47,145 nt of DNA from Syntrophobacter sp. SbD2 (GTDB lineage Bacteria; Desulfobacterota; Binatia; UBA9968). Below, piece by piece: positions 1 to 8,353 of the stretch; position 1 is the first letter of the stretch; each line of letters opens with the position of its first letter. A program made the position numbers and the translations under genes. The stretch spans positions 1-47,145 of the forward strand of contig CAMDBU010000022.1 in NCBI GenBank assembly GCA_945889495.1, given 5' to 3'. The notes beneath the pieces are model-generated. The model did no database searches, was not told the origin of the DNA, and was given only the letters and a program-made list of their open reading frames with translations.

Positions 1-147
1 GACGCACACACTTGGCCTATACCGAACGCCAGCTAAGAAGCAGGGGTTCCGCTACGGTCCGATTTCTACCTTGGAGGCTGCTACCAACAAACCGACCTGA
101 CATTTTCGCCTTGCCGTTAACATGACAGATTGACGTTGCTACGACAG
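1..147 (+). repeat. inverted duplicate of 36080-36226
   Basis: Bases 1-147 match the reverse complement of 36080-36226 without any gap; I count 12 mismatches by eye, about 92% identity. The match covers a gene 3' end (stop codon aligned in both copies) and about 47 bases after it. Homology probably extends left of the window. Confidence 0.9.
2..100 (+). pseudogene. 3' end of an unidentified gene, cut by the window edge
   Basis: An open frame runs from base 2 to a TGA at 98-100 and encodes 32 residues, starting THTLGLYRTPAKKQGF and ending NKPT. The same C-terminus is encoded on the minus strand at 36127-36339, with the stop in the same place. I do not recognise the family. This copy may be the end of a complete gene lying outside the window; completeness cannot be judged, so the pseudogene label is provisional. 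Confidence 0.5.
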
Positions 148-152
148 AATTT

Positions 153-1016
153 TCACCGCCCGAGCGCGATGGCGATGGTGCCGACGACCACCGCCAAGGT
201 GCCGAGAATCGTGATCGCGGTAACTTTCTCCTTGCCGCGCAAAAAAACCATCGAGATCAGCAAGCTAAATAGCGGCGTGGTGGCGACGATGGGCGAGACG
301 ATGACCACCCGGCCGGTGGTAAGTGCCATGAGGGTCAGAAGCGCGCCCAAGGCTTCGAAGGCGCCGGAGAGAAAAAAATCGATGGTCGCGCGCCGGTGCC
401 AGATCAGTTTACGCTCGCCGCCGGTCCAGATCGTGTAGGGGATCGCGCCGACCAAGGAGACGATGGCGACGACGAAGCTAAAAAACACCGGCTCGTTGGT
501 GATCGTCAGACCGTAGCGGCGCAGCGGAAAGGCCACGCCGGCGAGAAATCCCGCGACCATGGAATAAACCACATGCCACCAGCGGTAGCTCGGCGGCGCC
601 GCTTCGGGCTTCCAGGAGATCATCACCACGCCGGCAACTACCAAGAGCGTGCCGAGCAGCACGGCGATGCCGGCGCGCTCGCCCATCAGCGCGATGGCAA
701 TGGCCGCGCTCCATAATGGATAACTATTGCGCAGCGGCTGGCTGCGCGAGGTGCCGATCTTTTGTAGGCCGATAAAGGTCAGTAAGCTGATGCCGGTCTG
801 CATCACACCCAACAGGACGAAAACCAGCAAAGCCTTGGTGGCGAAGCCCGGCACGCCGCTGAAGAACAGCACGGCGGCGCCAAGCGTAAGGGTGCGCGCC
901 GCCAAGGAAACCAAAGTGGCGGTGAGCGGCGTCGAATAGCGCAGGCCCGACCAGCCATAGACGGCGAACAGGGCGAATGAAACGGCCGCCAGCAGTGCAG
1001 TAACTTCGGAGCTCAT
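153..1016 (-). CDS. EamA/DMT-family membrane transporter
   Basis: The 287-residue protein is almost wholly hydrophobic, with about ten predicted membrane helices arranged as two tandem EamA halves (roughly residues 5-135 and 148-285), the usual length and layout for drug/metabolite transporters of the inner membrane. The link PEAAPPSYRWWH separates the halves. The family exports amino acids, metabolites or drugs; the substrate cannot be told from sequence. It is transcribed away from the protease gene at 1164. The ATG at 1016 has no clear ribosome binding site. Family assignment is firm, function open. Confidence 0.88.
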   Translation of the reverse strand: MSSEVTALLAAVSFALFAVYGWSGLRYSTPLTATLVSLAARTLTLGAAVLFFSGVPGFATKALLVFVLLGVMQTGISLLTFIGLQKIGTSRSQPLRNSYPLWSAAIAIALMGERAGIAVLLGTLLVVAGVVMISWKPEAAPPSYRWWHVVYSMVAGFLAGVAFPLRRYGLTITNEPVFFSFVVAIVSLVGAIPYTIWTGGERKLIWHRRATIDFFLSGAFEALGALLTLMALTTGRVVIVSPIVATTPLFSLLISMVFLRGKEKVTAITILGTLAVVVGTIAIALGR

Positions 1017-1112
1017 GATCGGTTGGCACCCATGGGTGTACTAGAGCCCCGGCGGTCAGTCAAAGGAAGATGAAAAAAAACAACTATCTTACCCAGCGGC
1101 GATCTTTTCGTA

Positions 1113-1118
1113 TATAAT
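1113..1118 (+). promoter_or_regulatory. possible sigma-70 -10 box for the HtrA-like gene
   Basis: A perfect TATAAT lies 46 bases before the start codon at 1164, in the divergent gap. No convincing -35 box is found 16-18 bases upstream, so this is only a candidate. Confidence 0.4.
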
Positions 1119-1163
1119 CACTGCCGACCCAAACGAGCCCGAGGCATCGCCCAAGGAGAACCC

Positions 1164-2708
1164 ATGCGCCGTACCGTTACTGGATTATTTGTCATGATGA
1201 TTTTCGCCCTGGCCGCCGGCCAGGCGGCGGCGCAGGATCAGATCCGCGATCTGGTAGTGAAGATTCACGCCACCCAGCACGCCCCCGACCTGCTCCGTCC
1301 CTGGACCAGAAGCAGCCCGCAGCAGGTCACCGGTTCAGGTGTGGTCATCGAGGGAAGGCGCATCCTGACCAACGCTCACGTGGTACGCTACGCGACGCAA
1401 ATCTACGTCCAGCCCAATCAATCGGCGAATCACATTCCGGCGCGCGTCGAAGCGATGACTCCAGGCATGGATCTAGCGGTCTTGAAGCTCGATGACGAAA
1501 GCTTTTTCGACAAGCGTGGCGCCCTGCCCTTCGCCGAGGAGTTGCCGCGGGTCAAAGACAACATCAACGTCTACGGCTACCCCACCGGCGGCACCGGATT
1601 GTCGGTAACCCAAGGCATCGTGTCGCGCATCGAATACACCGACTATTATTACCAAGCCACCGGCCTGCGCATTCAAGTCGACGCCGCGCTCAACTTCGGC
1701 AACAGCGGCGGTCCAGCGGTGACCGACGGCAAACTGGTGGGATTGGTTTTCAGCTTGATTCAAAACGCCCAGAACATCGGCTACCTGATCCCGGTCGAAG
1801 AGATTCAACATTTCCTCGCCGACATCAAAGACGGCGCCTACGACGGCAAACCGCAAACCCTTGATTTGATCCAGACCGTCGAGAACGACGCCCTGCGCCA
1901 GCGTCTTGGCCTACCTAAAGGTGTCAACGGCGTCATGGTCTCGCAGCCCTACCGCGACGATCCCGAATATCCGTTGAAAGAATGGGATGTCATCACCAAG
2001 ATCGGCGACACGCCCATCGACGGCGACGGCAAAGTGGCGATTCGCTACGATCTGCGGCTGTCGGCCTCCTACCTGGTGCAGAAGTACGCCAAGAACGGCA
2101 AGCTACCACTCACGGTGTTTCGCAACGGCAAGTTGATCGCCCTCGACCTGCCGGTGCGTTCGAAGCGCGAGTTGGTGATTCCTTATCTGATGAATGACAA
2201 CCCGCGCTATTTTATCTTTGGCCCCTTCGTCTTTTCCCAAACCACCCAGGATTACCTCGAACGGTTGGGCAACCAGCGGCCGAGCGCCTTCGGTCGGCGG
2301 CCGAGCCCGCTGGTTATCCGACGCCAAGACCGGCCGGCCTTCGATAACGAAGAGTTGGTGGTGGTGTCCTCACCGCTGTTTCCCCATCGGATCACCAAAG
2401 GTTATGACGATCCCAATCGCTCGGTGATCAGCGAGGTCAATGGCGTGGCGGTGCGCAACCTGCGCCACATGGTCGAGCTCCTGCGCGATAGCCGTGACGA
2501 GCAGATCAGCTTCAAGTTCGCCTCGTCCGGCGTGTTGACCCATGAGACCATGGTGTTCAATCGCGCCGATCTGATGAATGCCACGAGAAAAATTCTCGAG
2601 GACAATGGCATCCGCTATCCCTACTCCTCCGACCTGCGCGCGGTGTGGGAAGGCTCGCCCACCGGTAGCAAGTCGGCGCAAGCCAATTGTTGCGGCCTAA
2701 CGCCCTAG
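1164..2708 (+). CDS. exported HtrA/DegP-like serine protease with PDZ region
   Basis: The 514-residue protein starts with a signal peptide (residues 1-23, ending AAAQ). A trypsin-like domain follows with the full triad: His72 in TNAHVV, Asp103 in MDLAVL and Ser181 in GNSGGP. A PDZ-like region occupies about 240-335 (GVMVSQPY and EWDVITKIGD), and the C-terminal part to residue 514 resembles the extra domain of plant and bacterial Deg proteases of the longer type. The likely role is periplasmic protein quality control. An AAGGAG site precedes the ATG. The sugar dehydrogenase gene begins 9 bases after the stop, so the two are probably co-transcribed. Confidence 0.9.
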   Translation: MRRTVTGLFVMMIFALAAGQAAAQDQIRDLVVKIHATQHAPDLLRPWTRSSPQQVTGSGVVIEGRRILTNAHVVRYATQIYVQPNQSANHIPARVEAMTPGMDLAVLKLDDESFFDKRGALPFAEELPRVKDNINVYGYPTGGTGLSVTQGIVSRIEYTDYYYQATGLRIQVDAALNFGNSGGPAVTDGKLVGLVFSLIQNAQNIGYLIPVEEIQHFLADIKDGAYDGKPQTLDLIQTVENDALRQRLGLPKGVNGVMVSQPYRDDPEYPLKEWDVITKIGDTPIDGDGKVAIRYDLRLSASYLVQKYAKNGKLPLTVFRNGKLIALDLPVRSKRELVIPYLMNDNPRYFIFGPFVFSQTTQDYLERLGNQRPSAFGRRPSPLVIRRQDRPAFDNEELVVVSSPLFPHRITKGYDDPNRSVISEVNGVAVRNLRHMVELLRDSRDEQISFKFASSGVLTHETMVFNRADLMNATRKILEDNGIRYPYSSDLRAVWEGSPTGSKSAQANCCGLTP

Positions 2709-2717
2709 CGGCGGCCC

Positions 2718-3824
2718 ATGACTCCAGCGCGGCGCCAAACTTTCGTATACCTCTGCTTGATCGCCCTATTGTGCGCTCGCGCGGTGGACGGGCAAACCAC
2801 GCCGACAGTCGAGACCATCGCCGGCGGCCTGGACACGCCCTGGGCGCTGGATTTCGCGCCGGACGGACGGATATTTTTGAGCGAGCGCGCCGGGCGCATC
2901 CGTGTCATCGAGAACGGCAAGCTCCACGCCGAGCCCTGGATGACCTTGGAAGTCGCGGCAGTGGGCGAAGCTGGCTTACTTGGCCTCGCCGTCGATCCGC
3001 AGTTCGCGCGCAACGGCTATGTTTATGTCGCCTACAGCTACCGCAACCCCAATTCCCCACTGCGCAACCGGCTGGTGCGCTTGCGCGAAGATGCGAAGAC
3101 GAACAAAGGCGTGGTCGACAAAATCCTCATCGACGATGTCCGGGGCGCCAACAATCACGACGGCGGCCGGGTCAAGTTCGGCGCCGACGGCAAACTTTAC
3201 TGGACCATGGGCGACGCTCAGACCACCCGCTACGCGCAGAATCTCAAATCGCTCAACGGCAAAATTCTCCGCTTGAATGCCGACGGCAGCGTGCCGGCTG
3301 ACAACCCATTCACCGGCTCCTTTGTCTATTCCTACGGCCATCGAAATCCCCAGGGGCTCGCCTGGCAACCCGGCAGCGGCCGATTATTCGCCACTGAGCA
3401 TGGACCGAGCGGCTTTCAGGGCTGTTGCCGCGATGAAGTTAATTTCATCGAGCCCGGCAAAAATTACGGCTGGCCCGAGATCCGCGGCGATGAGAGCAAG
3501 GACGGCATAGTAGCGCCACTCATTCACGCCGGCACGAGCGAAACCTGGGCGCCCGCCGGCGCGACCTTTGTCAGCCACGGCCCATGGGCGGGCTCGCTGC
3601 TGTTCACCGGCCTGCGCGGCCAAACCCTTTATCGGCTGATCTTTGACCCGGCCAATTCGCCCAAGGTGGAAAAACTCGAACGTCACTTGGTACGCCAGTT
3701 CGGCCGGCTGCGCGATGTTATCGAGGGGCCGGACCAAGGGCTTTATTTACTCACCAGCAACCGCGACGGCCGCGGCAGTCCGGCACCGCAGGATGACCGA
3801 GTCTTGCGGCTAAGATTCAAATGA
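2718..3824 (+). CDS. PQQ-dependent soluble aldose dehydrogenase (YliI/GDH-B type)
   Basis: The 368-residue protein has an N-terminal signal peptide (to about residue 25) and one six-bladed propeller domain of the glucose/sorbosone dehydrogenase family. Marks are TPWALDFAPDGRIF at the start, the catalytic His147 in NNHDGGRVKFG, and SYGHRNPQGLAW. Members oxidise aldoses in the periplasm with PQQ and calcium. No PQQ synthesis genes lie nearby. The ATG at 2718 follows the protease stop by 9 bases. Physiological substrate unknown. Confidence 0.9.
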   Translation: MTPARRQTFVYLCLIALLCARAVDGQTTPTVETIAGGLDTPWALDFAPDGRIFLSERAGRIRVIENGKLHAEPWMTLEVAAVGEAGLLGLAVDPQFARNGYVYVAYSYRNPNSPLRNRLVRLREDAKTNKGVVDKILIDDVRGANNHDGGRVKFGADGKLYWTMGDAQTTRYAQNLKSLNGKILRLNADGSVPADNPFTGSFVYSYGHRNPQGLAWQPGSGRLFATEHGPSGFQGCCRDEVNFIEPGKNYGWPEIRGDESKDGIVAPLIHAGTSETWAPAGATFVSHGPWAGSLLFTGLRGQTLYRLIFDPANSPKVEKLERHLVRQFGRLRDVIEGPDQGLYLLTSNRDGRGSPAPQDDRVLRLRFK

Positions 3825-3903
3825 CCGATGCTTGCGGTTGATCGACAGCGCCCATAATAACGACGGAGATTTATTCCCGGCTCGGCCCAGCGAGGAAAAT
3901 CTT

Positions 3904-4050
3904 ATGATCAAGAGATTTGGCGCGGTATTTTTCTTTTTCATCATTATCATTGCCGCCATCGGGGTGGCTAATTTCTTAGCGATGACGTTTTACGAGAAAT
4001 CATTGATCGCCGTGGTCAAAGACTTCATCTTTATCCTAACCAGAAAATAA
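3904..4050 (+). CDS. 48-residue single-helix membrane protein
   Basis: From ATG 3904, preceded by GAGGAAAAT, the frame encodes MIKRFGAVFFFF followed by an isoleucine-rich helix and a short tail ending FILTRK. A longer upstream start at 3832 exists but lacks a binding site and reads non-hydrophobic residues. The protein resembles a small inner-membrane peptide with two hydrophobic stretches (about 5-25 and 32-46). I do not recognise a family. It follows the dehydrogenase by 79 bases. Confidence 0.5.
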   Translation: MIKRFGAVFFFFIIIIAAIGVANFLAMTFYEKSLIAVVKDFIFILTRK

Positions 4051-4150
4051 CCCTCTCGGGTCCGGAGCACCGTACTCCAATCCAGAGTTGTCGTTGATCC
4101 TTGCTCCGCCCTGTACTAGGATCGCCAAGTTCGTAGCGAGGTGATTCGAC

Positions 4151-4831
4151 ATGCGCAAAACAATCTTTTCCTGGTTGGGCCATGAGTTCATCGAAATTTC
4201 CGCCGAAGCCGCCCCTGGCGCCAATGCCGGCGCCGAGGCTAGCGCGCTGTTTGAGCGCATCGACGGCGCCCTGCGTGGCCATGGATTATCCCTCGACAAC
4301 ACCGTGCGCTCGCGGCTCTGGGGCCGGGACCGCACCAGCCGAGACGCCGGCAGCACCGAACGGGTAAGAGTCCTCTCCGGCAAAGCGCGCTCGGCGAGCT
4401 CGAGCTACATCGCGCCGGGCCATTTCGATGGTGCCGCCAAGGTCGCCGTCGATTTGCTCGCCATGCGCCCGGCCAGCGCCGACCAGCAGAAACAGATCGT
4501 CGAGTATGAACCGGCCATCGTGCCGATCCGCTTTTTGGTTTACGACGGCGTGGTGGTGCTCTCCGGCGTCACCACGGTGCTGCCGACACTAGCCGAACAG
4601 TTCGACAATATTTTGCCGCGCATCACCGGTTCGCTGGGCGACGCCGGCAGCTCCTGGGCCAAGGTCGCCCAGGTGTCTTTCTACTTTCACCGCAGCCAGG
4701 ATCTAGCCCATTTGAAAAAACTTTTCGCCGAGCGCGTCTCGGCGCAGCCGCCGCGCATGGAATATGTCACGGTCGACGGCTATTCATCGGAAGGAAAATT
4801 CTGCGAAGTCGAAGTCACCGCCAAGCGGTAA
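4151..4831 (+). CDS. RidA/YjgF-family protein
   Basis: The 226-residue protein carries a RidA-like fold, seen in SSSYIAPGHFDGAAKVAVDLLAM and later in the VVVLSGVTTVLPTLAEQFDNIL segment, which resembles the usual binding-site strand and helix. It is longer than classical RidA (about 130 residues), so it may hold two related halves. Family members deaminate reactive enamine or imine intermediates or act in degradation pathways. A GAGGTGA site precedes ATG 4151. The dehydrogenase gene follows after 18 bases, which suggests a two-gene unit. Confidence 0.75.
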   Translation: MRKTIFSWLGHEFIEISAEAAPGANAGAEASALFERIDGALRGHGLSLDNTVRSRLWGRDRTSRDAGSTERVRVLSGKARSASSSYIAPGHFDGAAKVAVDLLAMRPASADQQKQIVEYEPAIVPIRFLVYDGVVVLSGVTTVLPTLAEQFDNILPRITGSLGDAGSSWAKVAQVSFYFHRSQDLAHLKKLFAERVSAQPPRMEYVTVDGYSSEGKFCEVEVTAKR

Positions 4832-4849
4832 ACGTAGAGGTAAACATCC

Positions 4850-5833
4850 ATGGCAACCGCAAGTTTCAAGATCGCCGTTCTCGACGACTTCGAAAAGATC
4901 GCCGAGACCGTGCCGGCCTTCGCCAAGCTCCAAGCCCGCGCCGATATCACCGTGCTGCGCGAACGGCTCGATTCGAGCGAAAAAATTGTCGCCACGCTCA
5001 AGGATTTCGATGCCTTGCTGTTGATGCGCGAACGGACCTTTTTCAGCGACAAAGAGTATAGCCAACTGCCAAAGTTAAAATTCATCTCGCAGACCGGCCG
5101 CACCAGTGTGCATCTAGATTTGGCCAACGCCACCAAGCATGCCATCGCTGTCGCCGGCACTCCCAGCGACACCGGCTCGGCGACCAAGGAGCTCACCATC
5201 GGCTTGATCCTCGCCCTGGCGCGCAAGATCCCGCAGGTGAACCAACGCATGCGCGAGGAACGCTGGCCGGCGCTCACCGGCATGATGCTCGAAGGTAAAA
5301 CCATCGGCGTCTTGGGGCTCGGCCGCATCGGTAACGAAGTCGCGCGCATTTTGAAAGCGTTCAACAGCCGGGTGCTCGCCTGGTCGCGCAGCCTGACCGA
5401 GGATCGGGCGGCGCTGGTTGGCGCCGAAGCGGTGCCACTGGAGACTCTGCTTAGAGAATCCGATGTCGTCACTCTGCATGTCCACTTCAGCCCGCAAAGC
5501 GTCGATCTCATCAGCGCCAAAGAAATCGCCCTAATGAAGCGTGGCGCCATCCTGGTCAACACCGGGCGCGGCCCGATCATCAACGAGGCGGCGATGGTGG
5601 CCGCCCTCAAGAGCGGCCATTTGGGCGGCGTCGGCCTCGATGTCTACGACCAAGAGCCCTTGCCCATGGATCATCCGCTACGCCAGTTCGACAATGCCAT
5701 CTTAATGTCCCACCGCGGCTATGCCACAGTAGAAATTTTAAGCGAGCGGTATGAGCAGGCGCTGACCAATTTGCTGGACTACCTCGATGGCAAGCCGCTT
5801 AAACTGATCAATCCTGATGTCGTGGTTCGCTGA
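4850..5833 (+). CDS. D-2-hydroxyacid dehydrogenase family protein
   Basis: The 327-residue protein has the split catalytic and NAD-binding layout of the D-isomer 2-hydroxyacid dehydrogenases. The dinucleotide motif GLGRIG is at 156-161. The catalytic trio is Arg240 (NTGRGP), Glu269 (YDQEP) and His288 (MSHRG). It should reduce 2-oxoacids or oxidise 2-hydroxyacids with NAD(P)H; the substrate (phosphoglycerate, glyoxylate or other) is not evident. The AGAGG site sits just before the ATG. Position after the RidA-like gene suggests joint expression. Confidence 0.92.
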   Translation: MATASFKIAVLDDFEKIAETVPAFAKLQARADITVLRERLDSSEKIVATLKDFDALLLMRERTFFSDKEYSQLPKLKFISQTGRTSVHLDLANATKHAIAVAGTPSDTGSATKELTIGLILALARKIPQVNQRMREERWPALTGMMLEGKTIGVLGLGRIGNEVARILKAFNSRVLAWSRSLTEDRAALVGAEAVPLETLLRESDVVTLHVHFSPQSVDLISAKEIALMKRGAILVNTGRGPIINEAAMVAALKSGHLGGVGLDVYDQEPLPMDHPLRQFDNAILMSHRGYATVEILSERYEQALTNLLDYLDGKPLKLINPDVVVR

Positions 5834-5884
5834 GCGCGACGCGGTACTGGCCGCGGCATTCCGGCAAATTTCAGTTGGCAATTG

Positions 5885-5893
5885 TGCTATGAT
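5885..5893 (+). promoter_or_regulatory. candidate extended -10 promoter of the toxin-antitoxin pair
   Basis: TGCTATGAT is an extended -10 box (TGn then TATGAT) 24 bases before the antitoxin ATG at 5917. No good -35 is seen, as expected for extended -10 promoters. Confidence 0.45.
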
Positions 5894-5916
5894 AGAGTTC
5901 ATCGAAGGAGAGAATC

Positions 5917-6120
5917 ATGGACCAATCGAGCCAAACCATGCAACAAAAAGTGATCGCCCTGGCGGAGCAACTGCCCGCCGATGCGTCTTGGGATGATGTG
6001 ATCGAAGAAGTCCGCTTTCGCCGCGCCGTCGAACTCGGCATCGCCGCCGCCGAGCGCGGCGCCTTCGCCACCGAAGACGAAGTGCGCGGCGCCTTTGCCC
6101 AATGGGGTGTGAAGGTTTGA
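5917..6120 (+). CDS. antitoxin of a ParE/RelE-type toxin-antitoxin pair
   Basis: The 67-residue acidic protein has the pattern LAEQLPADASWDDVIEEV followed by RAVELGIAAAERGAFATEDEV, which fits the small antitoxin family often found directly before RelE/ParE toxins (pattern: LP-D-ED-I-E..R--IE-G----G). A GAAGGAGA site lies before ATG 5917. Its TGA overlaps the start of the toxin gene. Such antitoxins bind and neutralise the toxin and repress their own promoter. Confidence 0.78.
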   Translation: MDQSSQTMQQKVIALAEQLPADASWDDVIEEVRFRRAVELGIAAAERGAFATEDEVRGAFAQWGVKV

Positions 6121-6407
6121 TTCTCCGCTGGACTCGCCCCGCGCTCGCCGATGTCGTCGAAGCGCAGAGTTACATCGCGCTGGATAATCCCAACGCCGCG
6201 GCCACCATCGCTCAACGCATCTGGGATGCCGCTAATAAGCTTTGCGACAGCCCCAATATTGGCCGCCCAGGGAAGTTTTCCGGTACCCGCGAATGGGTCG
6301 TCACCCATACCCCTTACTTGATCGTTTATCGCGTCAAAGAAGACGCCGTGGAAATCTTGCGGGTTTGGCACAGTCGGCGGGACTGGCAAAACAATCCCAC
6401 CGGCTAA
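6117..6407 (+). CDS. RelE/ParE-family toxin
   Basis: The protein matches the ParE/RelE fold: ILRWTRPALADVVEAQSYIA at the N-terminus, GRPGKFSGTREWVV in the middle, and YLIVYRVKEDAVEILRVWHSRRDW at the end. ParE members poison gyrase and RelE members cleave mRNA; RPGK...TRE is nearer the ParE pattern. I place the start at TTG 6117, which overlaps the antitoxin TGA as TTGA and gives the usual short N-terminus of 96 residues. An ATG at 6102 would add five residues and a longer overlap. Confidence 0.88.
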   Translation: MILRWTRPALADVVEAQSYIALDNPNAAATIAQRIWDAANKLCDSPNIGRPGKFSGTREWVVTHTPYLIVYRVKEDAVEILRVWHSRRDWQNNPTG

Positions 6408-6466
6408 AGTAATATCGTCCAATCCGGACAACGATTCACTTTCATTACCTACCGCTTTTGGAAACT

Positions 6467-7108
6467 ATGGCCCAAGCACCTAAACTCGCAGCTACGGAAC
6501 TCGATAGAACCTCATCGCGCACCATCGGCCACTACGACAGGCGCGCCGAAATATTTTGGCGCGACACCCGCGACCATGATGTCAGCCAAAATATCCAAGC
6601 GTTATTGCAAGCGATCGCCGGCACGCCACCCTTTCGCATCCTCGACTTCGGCTGCGGTCCGGGGCGCGATTTGATAGCTTTCAAAGAGCTAGGCCATGAA
6701 CCGATTGGCCTCGACGGCGCGGCGCGTTTCGCCGCCATGGCGCGCGATCATAGCGGCTGCGAAGTCTGGCACCAGGATTTTCTCAAGCTGGAGCTGCCGG
6801 CGGAATATTTCGACGGCATTTTCGCCAACGCCTCGCTCTTCCATGTGCCGAGCCAAGAGCTGCCACGGGTGCTGCGCGAACTGGGCGCGACGCTCATACC
6901 AGGCGGCGTCCTATTCAGTTCCAACCCGCGCGGCGACAATCAAGAAGGCTGGCAAGGCGAACGCTACGGCAGCTACCATGACTGGGACAGCTGGAAGACC
7001 CTAGTCACCGCCGCCGGCTTCACAGAAATTCATCACTACTATCGTCCGCCCGGCTTGCCACGCGACCAACAACCCTGGATCGCTTCGGTCTGGCGCAAAG
7101 CAGTATAA
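6467..7108 (+). CDS. class I SAM-dependent methyltransferase
   Basis: The 213-residue protein has the SAM-binding motif ILDFGCGPGRDLIAF near residue 60, an acidic end of strand 2 (GLDGAARF) and the post-motif region YFDGIFANASLFHVP typical of the Methyltransf_11/25 group. The C-terminus ends WIASVWRKAV. The target is unknown; small molecules are usual. The ATG at 6467 is preferred over a TTG nine bases upstream; neither has a clear ribosome binding site. It follows the toxin gene by 59 bases but is probably unrelated to it. Confidence 0.87.
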   Translation: MAQAPKLAATELDRTSSRTIGHYDRRAEIFWRDTRDHDVSQNIQALLQAIAGTPPFRILDFGCGPGRDLIAFKELGHEPIGLDGAARFAAMARDHSGCEVWHQDFLKLELPAEYFDGIFANASLFHVPSQELPRVLRELGATLIPGGVLFSSNPRGDNQEGWQGERYGSYHDWDSWKTLVTAAGFTEIHHYYRPPGLPRDQQPWIASVWRKAV

Positions 7109-7156
7109 CTCGCACCGAATCTTACTGTTGCCTATGCCTGTTGCCTTCTCCACCAA

Positions 7157-7183
7157 TTGACAGCGACGCCGGGTATCTAATAA
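7157..7183 (+). promoter_or_regulatory. weak candidate sigma-70 promoter of the amidohydrolase gene
   Basis: A perfect TTGACA at 7157-7162 is followed after 15 bases by TAATAA at 7178-7183. The -35 is ideal, but the spacing is short and the -10 matches poorly. Confidence 0.35.
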
Positions 7184-7228
7184 GGTGCAGTTAAATCCTG
7201 AATCGTCCCAATCAAGGAGGAGCTACCC

Positions 7229-8281
7229 ATGGCTTTTGTCAGCGATCTGATTATTTCATCCGATTCCCATGTCATGGAACCGGTGGACCTGTGGAAAAAC
7301 CGCGTGTCGGCGAAATACAAAGACACCGCGCCGGTTTTTCCGCCGCACCAAGTCGGTGAAGGTTTCCAGCAACATGCCGGCGGCTGGGACGCCAAAGCGC
7401 GCATGCGCGAGATGGAATCTGACGGCTTGAGCGCCGAAGTGCTTTACCCGACTCTCGGCTTGGACCTGTTCGGCCTCGACGACGCCGGTTTGCAGGAAGA
7501 ATGCTTCCGCGTCTACAACGACTGGCTGATCGATTATTGCAGCGCCGATCCGACCCGGCTGATCGGCATTCCCGCCATCGCGGTGTACAACGTCGACAAC
7601 GGCATCAAGGAACTCGAACGCTGCCTCAAAGCCGGCTTGAAGGGCGCGATCATCTGGCAAGCGCCGCACAAGGACATCCCGTTTACCTCCAACCATTATG
7701 ACAAATTCTGGGCCGCCGCCGCCGATCTCGACGCGCCGGTGAGCCTGCATATCTTGACCGGCCATAGCTACAACAAAGACAAAAACCGCAAAGGCGTCGA
7801 GCGCTACCGCGGCAGTGTCAACTTGAAGCTCATGGACATCGCCAACGCTTTGTTCGAGCTAATTTTCTGCGGCGTCTTGGAAAGAAATCCCAAGTTGAAA
7901 ATCGTCTCGGTGGAAAACGAGTCGGGCTGGATGCCGTGGATCTTCCAGCAGTGGGATTATTATTACAACCGCTTCAAGAAAGAGAACCCGCCGGCGTTCT
8001 CCAAGAACCCCAGCGCCTTCATCAAGGATCAGATCTACGCCTGCTTCTTCAACGATCATGTCTGCGGCGAGAATCTCGCCTTCTGGGGCCAGGACAACAT
8101 CATGTGGTCCAATGACTTCCCCCATCCGAACTCAACTTGGCCCAACTCGATCAAGATCATCCAACGCGACTTGGGCCATCTACCCGAAGCTACCCAGCGC
8201 AAAGTCGTGTGCGACAACGTCTGCCGGCTCTACGACATCGACGCGTCGAAGCTGCCGCGGGTGCAAAAACAAGCGGCGTAA
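7229..8281 (+). CDS. amidohydrolase-2 family metal-dependent hydrolase
   Basis: The 350-residue protein belongs to the Amidohydrolase_2 (ACMSD-like) TIM barrels. The N-terminal metal motif is SSDSHVMEP (Asp12, His14), central His residues lie in VSLHILTGHS, and the C-terminal Asp/His motif is in WSNDFPHPNSTWPNS. Relatives decarboxylate or hydrolyse aromatic-ring fragments and related acids. An AAGGAGG site stands 8 bases before ATG 7229, the strongest in this part of the window. It stands alone, with a terminator directly after it, so it is likely monocistronic. Exact substrate not inferable. Confidence 0.9.
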   Translation: MAFVSDLIISSDSHVMEPVDLWKNRVSAKYKDTAPVFPPHQVGEGFQQHAGGWDAKARMREMESDGLSAEVLYPTLGLDLFGLDDAGLQEECFRVYNDWLIDYCSADPTRLIGIPAIAVYNVDNGIKELERCLKAGLKGAIIWQAPHKDIPFTSNHYDKFWAAAADLDAPVSLHILTGHSYNKDKNRKGVERYRGSVNLKLMDIANALFELIFCGVLERNPKLKIVSVENESGWMPWIFQQWDYYYNRFKKENPPAFSKNPSAFIKDQIYACFFNDHVCGENLAFWGQDNIMWSNDFPHPNSTWPNSIKIIQRDLGHLPEATQRKVVCDNVCRLYDIDASKLPRVQKQAA

Positions 8282-8304
8282 CAACTCAGAATCGAGATCT
8301 AACC

Positions 8305-8335
8305 GTAGGGGGCGGGTTTCAAACCCGCCCCTTTT
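8305..8335 (+). terminator. GTAG-foot REP-like hairpin, also a terminator
   Basis: GTAG at 8305-8308 precedes a perfect hairpin with 11-base arms (8309-8319 and 8321-8331, GGGGCGGGTTT against its complement) followed by TTTT. It can end the amidohydrolase transcript. A close copy lies at 18392-18412 on the other strand, so it is also a dispersed repeat. Confidence 0.75.
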
Positions 8336-8353
8336 CATTTGGAAGACCCGACC

